Part shown: positions 1 through 11,830 of the stretch, one piece after another
Numbering within the stretch: position 1 is the first letter of the stretch
Layout: each line of letters starts with the position of its first letter
Origin: Baylisascaris procyonis
Lineage: Eukaryota; Nematoda; Chromadorea; Rhabditida; Ascarididae
Reading direction: 5' to 3'
Length of the DNA: 64,000 nt
Assembly (NCBI GenBank): GCA_037389465.1
Contig: JAZARR010000272.1
Coordinates: 552,501-616,500 of the forward strand
Program-made: the position numbers and the translations under genes
The notes under the pieces: model-generated
Told to the model about the DNA's origin: nothing
Seen by the model: only the letters and a program-made list of their open reading frames with translations
Database searches by the model: none

Positions 1-488
1 CGAAAAAGTATCGGCAAAAAGTTGTGCACTTTAAAGATGAGAAGCGAAAAGAAATGAAAAGGCAAAATGCACTCTGAAAACGGTCTAAAACGCTGCAGTT
101 ATGCCGAATTTGTTGGGGTACTGCCAAAAACATAACTTCGTTACTTTTCTTGTGAAATAAACAAACAAATATTCGGCCAATAAGCTGCTACCGATGCTTT
201 CATTAGCAGTTATTATCTGTTTAGGTTTCATCAGTTTTAGTCTACAAATAATGCAACATACTTGATCGACGTAAACTAAAAAGTCAGACTGGAAAGAGTA
301 CAAGCTAGGATGGGATAGTGTGGACATAAACGACTGATATTTTGTGTTAGAAGTAACTCTTTGTTTGGTTTAGGCCTGAAAAGTTGGCTTTATCATGACT
401 CGTCAAGTAAGCTGAAAGTTAAGCTGAAACAATTGCATTTTTCAGCAAGCTGTGCATAAAACCTCAGATACTCTCGGTTTATATTTAG
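1..488. other. Left flank without a supported gene
   Basis: No reading frame here has coding character that I trust. The stretch ends in a plausible splice acceptor (TATATTTAG) for the cysteine-rich exon that starts at 489, so it is probably an intron or 5' region of that gene. No signal-peptide exon could be identified. Confidence 0.4.
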
Positions 489-635
489 GCAGAAGAGCGA
501 TGTTTATGCGCCACAGGTAAGCCGTCGGGTGATTCTAAGTGTGCTTGCAATTGCGTCCCTAATTGTCAAGCTTCAACAGAACAACTAAGCACTAATGAAG
601 ATTGCCAATGCGGAAACGAACGCATCGAGCACCAG
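489..635 (+). CDS. Upstream exon of a cysteine-rich CxxxC protein
   Basis: Forty-nine codons are open between an acceptor (TTTAG) and a strong donor (CAG|GTAATT), both in phase 0. The translation holds nine cysteines in short-spaced groups (CLC, CACNC, CQC), typical of a disulfide-rich extracellular protein. It has no start codon, so at least one 5' exon is missing from view. In phase and in composition it fits the large cysteine-rich exon at 1668; the 1.03-kb gap between them would be an intron. I do not recognise the family, and an alternative exon at about 688-1052 in the same phase cannot be excluded. The exon call comes from reading splice signals and cysteine periodicity by eye. Confidence 0.5.
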
Positions 636-1667
636 GTAATTTCAAAAACTATGATATCAAATGGTTAAAACTATTGCTGGTTTTAGCGATCCGAGAGGCG
701 ATCAGGGAGGTGTATCTCCTTCCATATCGACAAATATACTGATATGATTTCTTCTATTTCCCAAAAAGATGAAACGAGAATTTCGGTTTCACGCAACAGT
801 CACATTTGCAGTTTGCATGAAATTTTACAACATTTTCGGTTTACTTTTTTTGCCTATGCTAAGAAGAGAATTGCCTGTGAAAGAGTCAAGGAAGTGTTCA
901 GCAAGATCCGTTTCACCTTCAATTTTTATCATTCGTTTTCAACTATGCAAATGGATGATAAGAGATGGCAGCTTCGGGAAAAGCGCAATGAAAGGGCTGC
1001 GTTGAACGGGAGCAAAGGATATAATCCTCTACAAGTTAATGAAGGAGTTTGATGCTAGTCCCATTCATAAATTAAAAAATACCAAGCATATCATTCCTTA
1101 TAATCTCCTAGAATGGCATGAAAGGTTTTTCAATACCACGAGAATTAGCAGAAAGGCTCTTGCGTGGACCGCCCACGTTTTTTTGATTCTTTTGATCATG
1201 TGGAATGAAACATCTGCAACTGAGCCATTTAATTTTGCACGAAAGCAATCAAAAATAGCCAAAAACAGCATTCGGGAGTGAAGTGCAAGCGCAAAACAGC
1301 GCAAATTTTTATTTCGAATGGTTGGAGATTTCAAGAACAGAGTATGAGAGATCGAGAAACTCGAAAAACTAAGCGGTGCCCTTCGGCAACCCCCTCCCCC
1401 TTTACATCTCTATTAAACGAACTCATCAAATTTAGAGGATGAACTGCAAGACGGCCGAAACGAATCCTGTAATAGTATAATAAAATAAAAAAGGGATCTG
1501 AATTCAAAAGCTAACTGAATAAGGTTATCTCTAAAACATAAATTAAATATTAGGAATGTTCTCACACAGACATATAAGGTTCCCTTATCTTTACTCGCAA
1601 TGCACAATCAGTCTGTGACCACAACCCAAAATAATGCCCATAAACAAGATAAGAATATTTTATTCAG

Positions 1668-2360
1668 GATGGATGCGCTGCAACGTGCAAGCGTGAATGT
1701 CTCAATTCTTGTCATCGATTCAATTACGATCCCATAATATGTCCTCATGAATGCGATATCGAATGCAAGAGGGCTTGTGATGCATTACACAACAGCATCA
1801 ATGGATTTAACCTCAAAATCACTGATAAGAAGCAATGCGCACCCGCTTGTAAGCATGGATGCGAGTATTTATGTCGTGGTCGGCTATTTTTCCGCGAACT
1901 CTCCCAACGAAACTGTCAAAAAGCTTGTCAGGACTCATGTGAACGTGTCGATGAGGAAGGCCATCCTTCAATTTCGGAACAATCAGCATCTGAATGCCAG
2001 TTAGCATGTCGTGGATTATGCAAAAACTATGCTAATTCAAATAAAAGCTGTGTGGAGAAATGCGAGAACAATTGCAATGGTGCAAGTGGAAATCCTGCAA
2101 CATCAGTCTCACAGTCACTATTCCCAGTGCTAAGTGATGCTACAAACGAGCACTTACATATGGCCACAATCACTTCAGACAATTCAAGAAAAATTTATAC
2201 GGATTGCGTGCAAAGATGTGCGGATTATGATATCACTCAAAAACGAGGAAGTTTTAGAGATGAATGCTACAACGCTTGTTATATTGCCGTATATGGTATG
2301 AGGAAAGCAGCAGGAGAAAATGCTACAGCTAAGAATCGACAGATGTATCTCAGGATGTAA
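1668..2360 (+). CDS. Cysteine-rich protein of repeated CxxxC blocks, main exon
   Basis: The frame is open for 230 codons from a TTATTCAG acceptor to TAA at 2358, with no in-frame ATG near the acceptor, so this is an internal or 3' exon. The translation contains about 25 cysteines, almost all spaced exactly three residues apart. In order there are three runs of four (CAATCKRECLNSC, CPHECDIECKRAC, CAPACKHGCEYLC), three runs of three (CQKACQDSC, CQLACRGLC, CVEKCENNC), and after a Ser/Thr-rich spacer two pairs (CVQRC, CYNAC). CxxxC pairs on helices are the signature of alpha-helical hairpin folds; that comparison is structural inference and I recognise no named family. A GTAAGC donor overlaps the stop (GT at 2357), and the CxxxC pattern resumes in another frame just downstream. 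Confidence 0.6.
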   Translation, partial: DGCAATCKRECLNSCHRFNYDPIICPHECDIECKRACDALHNSINGFNLKITDKKQCAPACKHGCEYLCRGRLFFRELSQRNCQKACQDSCERVDEEGHPSISEQSASECQLACRGLCKNYANSNKSCVEKCENNCNGASGNPATSVSQSLFPVLSDATNEHLHMATITSDNSRKIYTDCVQRCADYDITQKRGSFRDECYNACYIAVYGMRKAAGENATAKNRQMYLRM

Positions 2361-2463
2361 GCATCGATATGAAGACAAGCGTAAGAGGTGCGTCATTTCT
2401 CATAAGCTAGACAAAGAAATAAGAAGAAAAGGAAGTAATAAGCCATCAGTTCTTCAGAAATAA
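2320..2463 (+). pseudogene. Out-of-frame continuation of the cysteine-rich protein
   Basis: In the +1 frame relative to the main exon, codons from about 2320 to TAA at 2461 encode a further CxxxC block (RCISGCKH) and another Cys, followed by a basic tail. This continues the periodic pattern of the preceding exon. The two frames overlap around 2300-2357. That suggests an indel (real or sequence error) or an alternative splice around the GTAAGC donor at 2357. The intervening sequence is too short for a normal intron. Confidence 0.4.
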
Positions 2464-4741
2464 GAATTTTTCTCCTGCATTGGTTAGCTGTAACTTCCCC
2501 ATTTTGGTATTATAGAGGGCAATCACTTCTGTGCTATAACCACCAAGGAAAAAGACCGATAACAGTTTAGCTAAACAGCAAAATATTTGCGAAAACAATA
2601 GTAAGTTTTGAGTAATGAAGTCAAATGCTCATGCAATTATATCAGAAATCATTCATATTCCTCTTATCTGTTGAGGAAGTATGCATGGAAGGAGGAGAAG
2701 GGCAGTCACTGCCTCTCATCCCCTCCCCACACCTCTTCTGTCGCTTCTCTCTGCATTTGAAAGCGCCTATAAAACTTTTGAAGCATTGAAATGTAATATA
2801 AAATATTTGCACAACCATTGTCTTGTTCAATGCAATTTGATATGAGTTTCACAAAGACGATAAACAGCAAAACGAAACGTTGACTGACATTAAAATATCA
2901 AAGATCGAACGGAAAACTGAAGAACTTGATATGTATGAAGTTCAAATTTTCAACACGAATCAAGCAAAAAGATTCATTATTATTATTCATAGAAGAATGC
3001 TATGTTTGTGACCGAGTTAAAGTTTACAAATTTAGCGTGATAAGATCAGCTAAACACTGAAGGAACAAACAACTGAGTTATTAACTAGAGAAAGCGGTAA
3101 TTGCACTATCAAGTGGATTCCACTCAATTAACCTTTTTTTGCTAACTGAAGTGCATAATGCAAATATTAGGCCAAAAGTGCAGATATTACACGCGCGCGA
3201 CTACAGAATTTTGCTAGCTTTTGTGTAAGCATACCTATGTACTGTTTGCAAACTCGAGCTCGATCAAATATAGGCGGTCGAAAGATTACTGACTCAATTT
3301 TTTAAGTGGAAGATCTCAAACACTTTGAGAGCTAAGGAACTAAAAAGATTCGGAGAGGAACTCAGTTTATGGCCATTCGTTTAATGAATTTATATGACGA
3401 CTGATAAGAATAAGCTTTCGTGTTCACTCTGAGAAATAATATCCAAAAAAAATTGCACACTGAAATGACAGAAAATTCGCCTTGCAGCAATATGAACCGA
3501 ACTAATCTTTTATTCTTCCATGAAAATTTCGAGCTTGGCTACCGTCTGGATCGTTGCCTTTCAACTTGGCTGTCTATTTTATCCGATAGAAGGTGCTCAT
3601 ATCGCAAGTGCAGAAGAAAGCCTGCCTCATTTATAATCGATTTCCTATGCTCAGTTGTACTGAGTAGGGTTTCTTCTTAACCACCCTATTATTTCAAGAT
3701 TTTCTTCCATCCTCCTCTCCCCCTCCCTATCGCCATCAGTTGCTCAAAACAATTGCATTTTTGAAACCGGAAAGTCTCAATGAAGTGAAATATGTTTCTG
3801 ATTAAAAAATGGAACCGTTGTATTCTTCTAAAGCATGCTCCTAGGAAGATATCACTGGAGCATGTGCTTATAAACAGCGGATGTTCATAAGTTTCGGTAT
3901 GTTCTAATAAAACTGATGAAGTGATTCCAGTTAAATGTTCCAAAACATTACTTCAGCACTTATTTTTCGAGTACGGTCTTTTTGAAAAAGCGATAGTGAG
4001 TAAGCGATCGTATCTACGATCGGGACTGACAAATGTTTCTTTAAACGAGCACAAATAGAGCAATAATTTCATGCCTGGTGATTTTTCAGTTCAACATTCT
4101 AGGCTTTTAGATAACGCCGCTTAAAAGTTGAAGTTCGGTCATCCTCCAAACGTGTCAACGATTTGAATTAACTTTGAATGTACACCTTCGATTGTAAAGC
4201 AAAGTTATCAACGCCTTGTGATGCATATAAATCTTGTATATAAATATGTAGCATTTGAAACGCTACTCAGCCAAAGAAATATTCGTATTTCTTCCTAGAG
4301 TACTAAAAAATTCGCCACAAACGTTAAATAAATCAGTGATTTAAGTTCACAAAACCACAACAGTAATCATAAGATGCAGAATTGCGCAATAATAACTGTT
4401 GTGAAGGCTTCTTGCCAAATATCAACGATTCGTCAAAAACTGTATACGATAAGACTGCATTTAGCGTACCTCTGAATACAGCAGATATTTCGACGAGCAA
4501 GACATTTAAACAAGACATCCTAGTGAACCGTCATCGCTTAGTCACGCTCTCTACATTTGCCTCATTCTTTTTATACTTGTTTGTAAACTAAGCGGCTCAT
4601 TTCTCTATCTCAGAAAGCCAACTTTTTGTAATAAACAACCATTCAGAACTCAATGAGAATGCCTGTACAGCACGCTCAGATGTGTGGCTGATAGCCCACT
4701 AAAAATTCCTCGTACATATTAACATATATAAAAGTGAAGAC
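2464..4741. other. Non-coding interval between the CxxxC gene and WDR47-like exon 8
   Basis: I see no exon with family similarity on either strand. In particular, no WD40 repeat exon continues the minus-strand WDR47-like gene. Short open frames here (for example near 3420-3680 and 4333-4591) lack supporting features. It is either intergenic or part of a long WDR47 intron. Confidence 0.4.
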
Positions 4742-5478
4742 CTTGTTCCCGGAGATGTCGGTTGCTGAACTCGTGGAAAAGCCGCGATGTGGTCATTGGG
4801 TTCTCTGTTCGAGGCGTCGTTTCATAGGAAGACGTTCCACCGTTAGGCGTGGTCATCTCGGGCACAGGTGGCAAAGAACAATGTCTCTGACCCCTACGCG
4901 CCATCTCCTCCAGCTGCCTGCGAGATGACGGCTCAAAAGGCAACGAAACTGGAGCTTGCATTTGAGGCATGCTTGGCCCCATACTTTGCGACATTAATGG
5001 TTGACCACTGAAAAAGAAAATATATTTCAGTGGGAAGAGAAAAGAAAGTAAATGCAACAATCAGCAACAAATTTGTACTACCTGGTGCTGTTGATTTTAC
5101 AGTAAGAGACAACACCAAATTATTACACAGCAGAGGTCAACGTTTTCGCGACAAACTACAGTACTTTAGGCTGAATGATCACATGACAATGCTGCATGCT
5201 CATGTTGCAATAAACAACAAAGACGCACCATTTCAACTTGCAAAGTTTAGAAGGTGAAGTCAATTGAAAGTATACTTTAGTAAGAGTTTGAAAATGAAAT
5301 TATGACGCCCCTTAACGCCAACATTAAACCACATTGAGGAACACTCATATAGAACAGGAAGATCACGAGGATACAAAAAGCATCGACGACAGTATTCATT
5401 AAGAAAACCTGCCAAATGCGCCGTATTAGGCGTCACTTTGCTTTTTTTGAAATCAGTTTGAGGTTACACATGTGATAG

Positions 5479-5545
<67 letters not shown>

Positions 5546-8500
5546 CGAAATGGAGTAACAAACCGCATCAGTGGTGGAGCGGATGCGTAAGCGGGCATAG
5601 GAGAAGCGGAAGAGGATGGCACACTGATGTCTCGATAGGGTACCGGCCGAGTGCTTCTCGTCAAATCGGACGTTTCGAACATCGTGTCGATCATCTGACT
5701 TTGTGCCATCATCGCTTCACCCTGCTGTGCTGGTGACTGGATCGAGAAACCGACCGTAGCAACCGTCGACTGCGACATCGGATGAAATGAGCCTCGTGCT
5801 GGCAATCCTGTTGTTTACCAAATACTCATAACGAAAACTTATGCATGATTGTGAATCAATCGGAGTAAGAAATGAAAGCGAGATGGAATGTCCATCTATG
5901 TGAAAATGTAACCCCCTCATTGCAATCTATATTTGAAATTGATTTCTCACTTGAAAAGGTGGTTCGACAATTACAAAATGATTTTTATGCTTTACACTCT
6001 CTCAAATGGACAACAAAAGAATTTCTATTTAATCAATTCACTTCATTATTTCTGAGAACACAATTAAAATCGGTCCCGCAAAAACGAAAACGAAATATTT
6101 CAAAGTGAAACCAGTATCAGTGAATGCTTAAACAGCTTAAGATTTTAAAAATGAGGAAGCATCTTCCGATTAGTGTCACTGAATTAGTCGGAAAAAAATG
6201 AAAACCAGAAAAGAGGACACAAACGACCGATGAAGAGTGACGAGAGGGTGGCATTGCGACGACCGTGAACCAGATGAAGAAAAGCTAAGAAAATACAAAA
6301 TTGCAAGGGGAAGTTCCATTAATGTTTGATCATTTATATTCGTATTCCGACTTTGGCGAAGGATCGAACTGAAGGAAGTGACAGCCTCCACTATATCAAT
6401 TATCCTCTTTGGATGCTAATGCGAGTAGACCGGTATGAGATGAAATCATTGAAACATTATATTCGCATTAAAAAAATTAGAACTAACCGACAGCAAGAGA
6501 CGACGTCATTGCGGGAAGAACGAGTGACTGCGACATTTTCTGAGCGAACTTTAGCTTTGCATTCGGTACGAGGGCATGTGGGAAAACGCCACCCGGTTTT
6601 ATTGGAGTCGCCAGGATCTGTTCCGTCCACTGTGCTTCCAGTTTCGGTTTCCTCAAATACTGCTATATTCATAATAAGAATTTTCACGTTTATTCATTCT
6701 TTTCATACGATTCATTCTTTTTGGAGATGAGCCAATGATAAAGTGAATAATTTTCACGTTTCTTTAGAAGGTGAAAAAGAGCAGTTTGTTACAATTCTAT
6801 ATTTGCAAAGCTTAAACTAGAAATTAGTGGCTATAGTGCTACGCCCTGAACAACGATTTGTTCCGAAGTGAAGCAGGCTCATTCAACTGCGCATGCTTGC
6901 TATATATTGTTGCTCCTCAACGCAATCGTATAAAGAAGAAGGGATGAAAGCCATGAACAAAAACATAAAAACCCCTCAATACATCCCCCAAACTGCATGC
7001 AATAAAAACGATATAAGCAACTGCGTCAATGCATCGCTTGTGTGTGCGATCGCAAGCATGCCCACGTATTGTACGTTAGATATGGTGACTGTGCGGCATT
7101 ATTACCGAGTTATATATAAAAGGATAATAAATAAATGATAGCAAGGAACCTGATGCGTTCCAATTTGAGGTCGAGTGTCTTCTGCTGGAAAGGAAGTGTG
7201 AACTGCTCGAGTCCAATGGATTCCAACCAGGACACAAGAGAAAGATCGGTGCTAGAAATACGTGGACGACTAGCCAAAACAGCGCTCGGTTGAACCCCTT
7301 TCTCGGCTCCTATTCAAATTATGCCAATAGGAAACACTTTAATGACTAGAAACTGTACAATATCAGTTGTTTAGAATGCTGTTCACTTTTCCAAATCTAA
7401 CCCATTATTGATCGATCGAATGTATTACGTATTTGAAAAAATTAAGCAATAATTCCAATTATCGAAAAAATTGAGTAATAATGAGCTAGAACAAATAAAA
7501 ATTAAGTAAGCAGAAATTTATGTGCAAATACAAATTTGATCTGTGATTTCATTCAAAGTTGCATACAACAAACAACTAATATATGAATATTGAATTAAGC
7601 AATGACCCTCTTTGACAAAAATATTTTGAATGAATTTTTTATAGACCACTCCCTTTAAGCATATGCTGAATAAAACATGAGCACTGAAAGTCGATTAACC
7701 TTGCTTATCGTTAAGAGCCTGTGCTTGGCAGTAGTCGACACAACCCTCGTAGAAAGCACCTTTAAGCATCAGCTGCATTAGACGATCGTTCACTGCATGT
7801 GGCTCTATCGTATCCGATGTGCTCTTTTTCGTTGACGGAAGCAACGGTGATACCATTGCCTCGAGCTGCAGCAAATATGCATGCACAAATTAATTACGAT
7901 AAATAATTCCTTATTTAATGTTGAATGTTCGAAATCTGTGAAATATAATTAAATTTCGATTTAACGCACAATATTTTTCAGAGAGTAACGCATTTATCGC
8001 ATTACTTTTTCAACGCACAAAATTCTCTCAGAGAGCGACTGCAGTCTGCAAGACCGCCAACCTAAATGAGCGAATTGTTTGCTTTGCTCGATGGCCACAA
8101 AAATGAACAACAGACGCCAGGCCTGCTCTAAGCAAAAAAAACGCCACGCATAAAAAAGATCTGAGTAGTGATGCAAACCTTGCGGAAGCATTCGACACGA
8201 GCACTGCTCGGATTCCAGTTTTTGAAATCAACATGATCCGAAAGCTTTGGCAAAGTTAACAATGCGCAAAGCCCACGGAAGTCTTCTGGTAACGGACATA
8301 TATGTTCCAAATCTTTTAAACACTCCACTAATTCCTGCAAAGCATAAATGCCGATTAGGAATCTTGTAAAGGTGAATCTATTTTCATAATTCGTGGTATG
8401 TTCACTTTCGTTTTCACTTACCCTCTCAAGGTTAGTTTTGAGCTTTAAAGAGATGTAAAGTGAACAAGGTAATGAAGCATATTGCCAATTGGCATGATAT

Positions 8501-10370
8501 TTGAACGTAACGTTGAGTAAAATAATTCATATTTCGACTTGATATGAGAATCGCTTATATGAGCAATACTGATTAAAATGCTTTCAAATGATATCGACTT
8601 TCAATACAGTAGTCTAAATAAAATTTATTTTTTTTAATTGACAGGAACATTAGCAGGATAACGTCATCGTTCAGTTGCACAATTCATTAACGAATAAGTG
8701 ATAAAGCGTGGAGAATATTGCATTCGTTTTTCAAACAGACTTAGTAATAAAATATTCTCTGATGAGAATTGACTCTATGAATGAAACCATATGTGGTATT
8801 ATAGATGGCACTGTGTAGCCCCCTAATCGCAAAACAAGATTGAAGCATCAATGCTCACTCTACTCGATTTGTTCCCTTGAAATTATTGGCCTGATTTGAA
8901 AATTTTATTACGTCACTAAAAAAAGAACGGAAGAGAAGCATCTTTGCGACACTTAACGCAAAATTTGCTCCTTTGGTATGAAGAAGTTGTACTACCGTGA
9001 ACTTAGTCCACGAATAAGATTGTCAAACTTTTGTTAAAATTTTTCGAATGTTCAGAACGATGTCGCTGAAAGCAAATCACGGCAATATTTAAAGAGCTGA
9101 AATTAAAAAGCACTTTACCAACATATAGCCAATGAGTTTAAATTTCCTTTTTTGGAGAGTAACCTTTTAAAGACTGATCATAAAAAAATTCACAAGTGTA
9201 TTGTTGAGGAGTCTAAAAAAATAAAGTATGTTATAATTGAAAGACGGTGTAACAACAACAGAATTATCTATACGAACAAAAAAAAACCTCAACAGTGAAG
9301 TCATTGTCGTGTAGTGGTCCAGGCTCTTGTTTAATGCATAGCAGCTCAAAGTATTTATATTTAGTAATATTGTAACGGAATGCGCGTATATCGAAATCTG
9401 GCAGATCTTTCAGCGGTTCCACAAAATCCAATGCGTTATCCCATTGACCATCGAGAACCAATTGACGCAGGAATAGCACATCGTCCGAAAAATCGCCGTT
9501 GATAAGACCCGTCTCCCGTTCCAACGATAACTGAAACACGTCGATTTAAAATTACTTTCTCAAACTAAGTTCGAAAATGCATTTTAAAGATTTTTTGAGA
9601 AGTAAGCCTTTTTCTAACATAGCGTTTAGCATTTTGAGGTTGTTTGTTATGCGTTCTGCATGTCTGAACTTCCAAGACTAATCATAAGCGCACCATGTCT
9701 GAGCGTGTCTGTATGTGCTTCCATCCGATTGTCCGGTAATTTCAATACGAATATCAACGAAAAGCTGAAGCTGCAAATTCTGATGGGTATATTATTAATC
9801 ACAGGTAATTTTCCATCAGCTTTTAAGCCGATCTAGAACTACCGAATGATCGGAAGACAAATGGAACTCCTCAAAATTTGCACGTTTGTAAGGCGCTTTA
9901 CATCAGCTTAGAACTTTTTTCTGCATTTTCTTTGCTTGTAAATGAATTCATTGCATTAAATTATTGTTCGCGAACGCACTAAGTGAAAAAATGCATTAGT
10001 GCACATGTTTTGCTATTTGCCAACAATCTAGAAGGATGGGTGACGAGATGAGCGGAACAGCGAAAGCGCATGTCGTGCCAGCTCCTCTGGCGCGCTTCTC
10101 TACTTCTTCATTTTACTGCTCATTTAGAAACTATCTGCGTCAGCGGTAGAAAAATGTAGGGGAAATGTTTATATAATTTACTACTGGGGGATGTTGCTTA
10201 TTTCTCACCTGTAGAGTATAACATCTTAAAATCCGCTTCTGAATACAGCTAAATAAGCAAAGATCACCAAAAAAAACCTGAGCGATGTGCAATCCTCTAG
10301 ACTCTAGGAATTCGAGAATCGCCTTAACGACGTCCTTTTCGGCAACATTCAGATGCAGTGAAGCTGGCAT
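4742..10370 (-). CDS. WDR47/nemitin-like protein, N-terminal half (8 exons)
   Basis: Exons, 5' to 3' on the minus strand: 10278-10370, 9288-9530, 8179-8334, 7700-7865, 7150-7309, 6488-6662, 5564-5807, 4742-5007, about 500 codons in all. The ATG at 10368-10370 fits the family's short lead-in. Exons 1-2 give a LisH motif (VVKAILEFLESRGLHIAQ, then LSLERETGLINGDFSDD). Exons 2-4 give the CTLH region (FLRQLVLDGQWDNALDF; LLTLPKLSDH; FKNWNPSSARVECF; LMLKGAFYEGCVDYCQA). Exon 5 continues the match. Exons 6-8 encode a Ser/Pro/Met-rich linker ending in a segment like the family's EQF..YYRQRL stretch. Phases agree at every junction except exon 5 to exon 6, where a small exon is probably missing. The WD40 C-terminal half would lie left of 4742 and is not found. 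The family acts on microtubules and neuronal transport. Introns otherwise hold only a (TA)n tract. Confidence 0.88.
5482..5544. repeat. (TA)n dinucleotide tract
   Basis: About 31 uninterrupted TA units sit in the WDR47-like gene just 3' of exon 7 on the minus strand, inside the intron. Such tracts vary in length and often mark assembly weakness. Confidence 0.95.
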
Positions 10371-11776
10371 CGTGCTCAATTAGAAGTGTTCATGGCGCTG
10401 ATTCACAGACGATGACCACGTCAATCGAGAATCTGAAATGCATCAATGTTTCGTTGAGAGTGCAACATAGAGATATTCACGACAGGTAATGCTCCTATCA
10501 CCACATTCGACTCTATTCCTGCTTTTCAGGAATGAATAATCCAAACTTGGTTACTCTGATATGCTATAACGACGACTGATTGTGCAATATAGAGCTAAAA
10601 ATGAGCGATTCGTACAGAAGGTGCATCCAATACAAGCACATGCCGCTCCCTGTTACGCGCCCTTCGCCATTTCAACGCATCTTTTACAATCCTTGAGAAT
10701 GCTTTATTGCAATCACGCGCCAGCTATTAATTAACTTCAAATAAACCAGGTCAATTGAAAGAAAAGGCCTATTCAAACAGGAGAAAAAAATAGAAGTAGT
10801 AACAAGATGTGGAAGAGAACAAATGGAAACGCAATGTGAAAAGAGCACACCAAGAACAAAGCATTGGCAACACTCGCAAATAACAACATGCATGCATATA
10901 TGTGCGTTTGGAGTTCGGAAGCAGTAAAGCTGAGTGATCACTTACAAGGATATTGAACTTTGAATGAGAATATTTTATAAGATGATGAAAAAAATGTAAC
11001 TTTCATTCGAATAATTATTCATTACAAAAAATGATAAAATAAACAGTGCAATTAAATATCACGAAGCCGATTTATTTTGCGACGATAAATCGCCGTAATT
11101 TTGTATTTCATCATTCCTTAGAAAAGACTTAAACATATACTGGGCATAAATCCGAAGCAAAATGGCCATCAAACAAACACAACATGTGTTCCTAACATAA
11201 AACAAATACGCATTTATAAATATTAATTGAAGAAGCGTGCAATAAAATTACGTATATAAAGGGGTCCATTAAATCAACCGTCCATAATAAATAGTATCTG
11301 CTTCAAATTTCATTGTTACAGAACCCCATATTCGCAAACATCGGCAATAGACGTTACAACAGCGCGTACCATATAGCGATGTGTATGGAAACGTAAATTC
11401 ATTGCATGGTACAATATCTAGCACTGAGATGAGGCAGCTGCGTGGAATAGTATTGCGACGCGCTTGCATCGATTCCGGTAAAACCATTTTGTAACTGGTG
11501 GGGAACGTTAGCCTAGCGCACCTTTAATGCGAGTTTAACACATTTTTCGAGATCGCGATAAGTTGCAAAAAAGGACAACGAAAAGGACGTTTTATCACTA
11601 CCATTTAAGTTAAGTACCCCTTATAGTACACTTGCAATTATGGAAATGCTTGCACAACAAGCCACTCAGCACAGACATGGCTGCACACGAAATGATTTGC
11701 ATGTAGCTTGTGCGACAGTTGGAATGGACCAGTTCCTGCATAATTCGTGCAGAAAATAGAGTCGTCTAAGAAAATG

Positions 11777-11830
<54 letters not shown>

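Noticed and set aside
1039..1281. Plus-strand ORF with a signal-peptide-like stretch between the cysteine-rich exons
   Set aside because: No usable donor connects it to the cysteine-rich exon, and the rest of the frame is not protein-like.
1413..1607. Minus-strand frame with a WD-like phrase (CIASKDKGTLYVCV) considered as a missing WDR47 WD40 exon
   Set aside because: Only one short match, surrounded by non-matching hydrophobic sequence and without paired splice sites.
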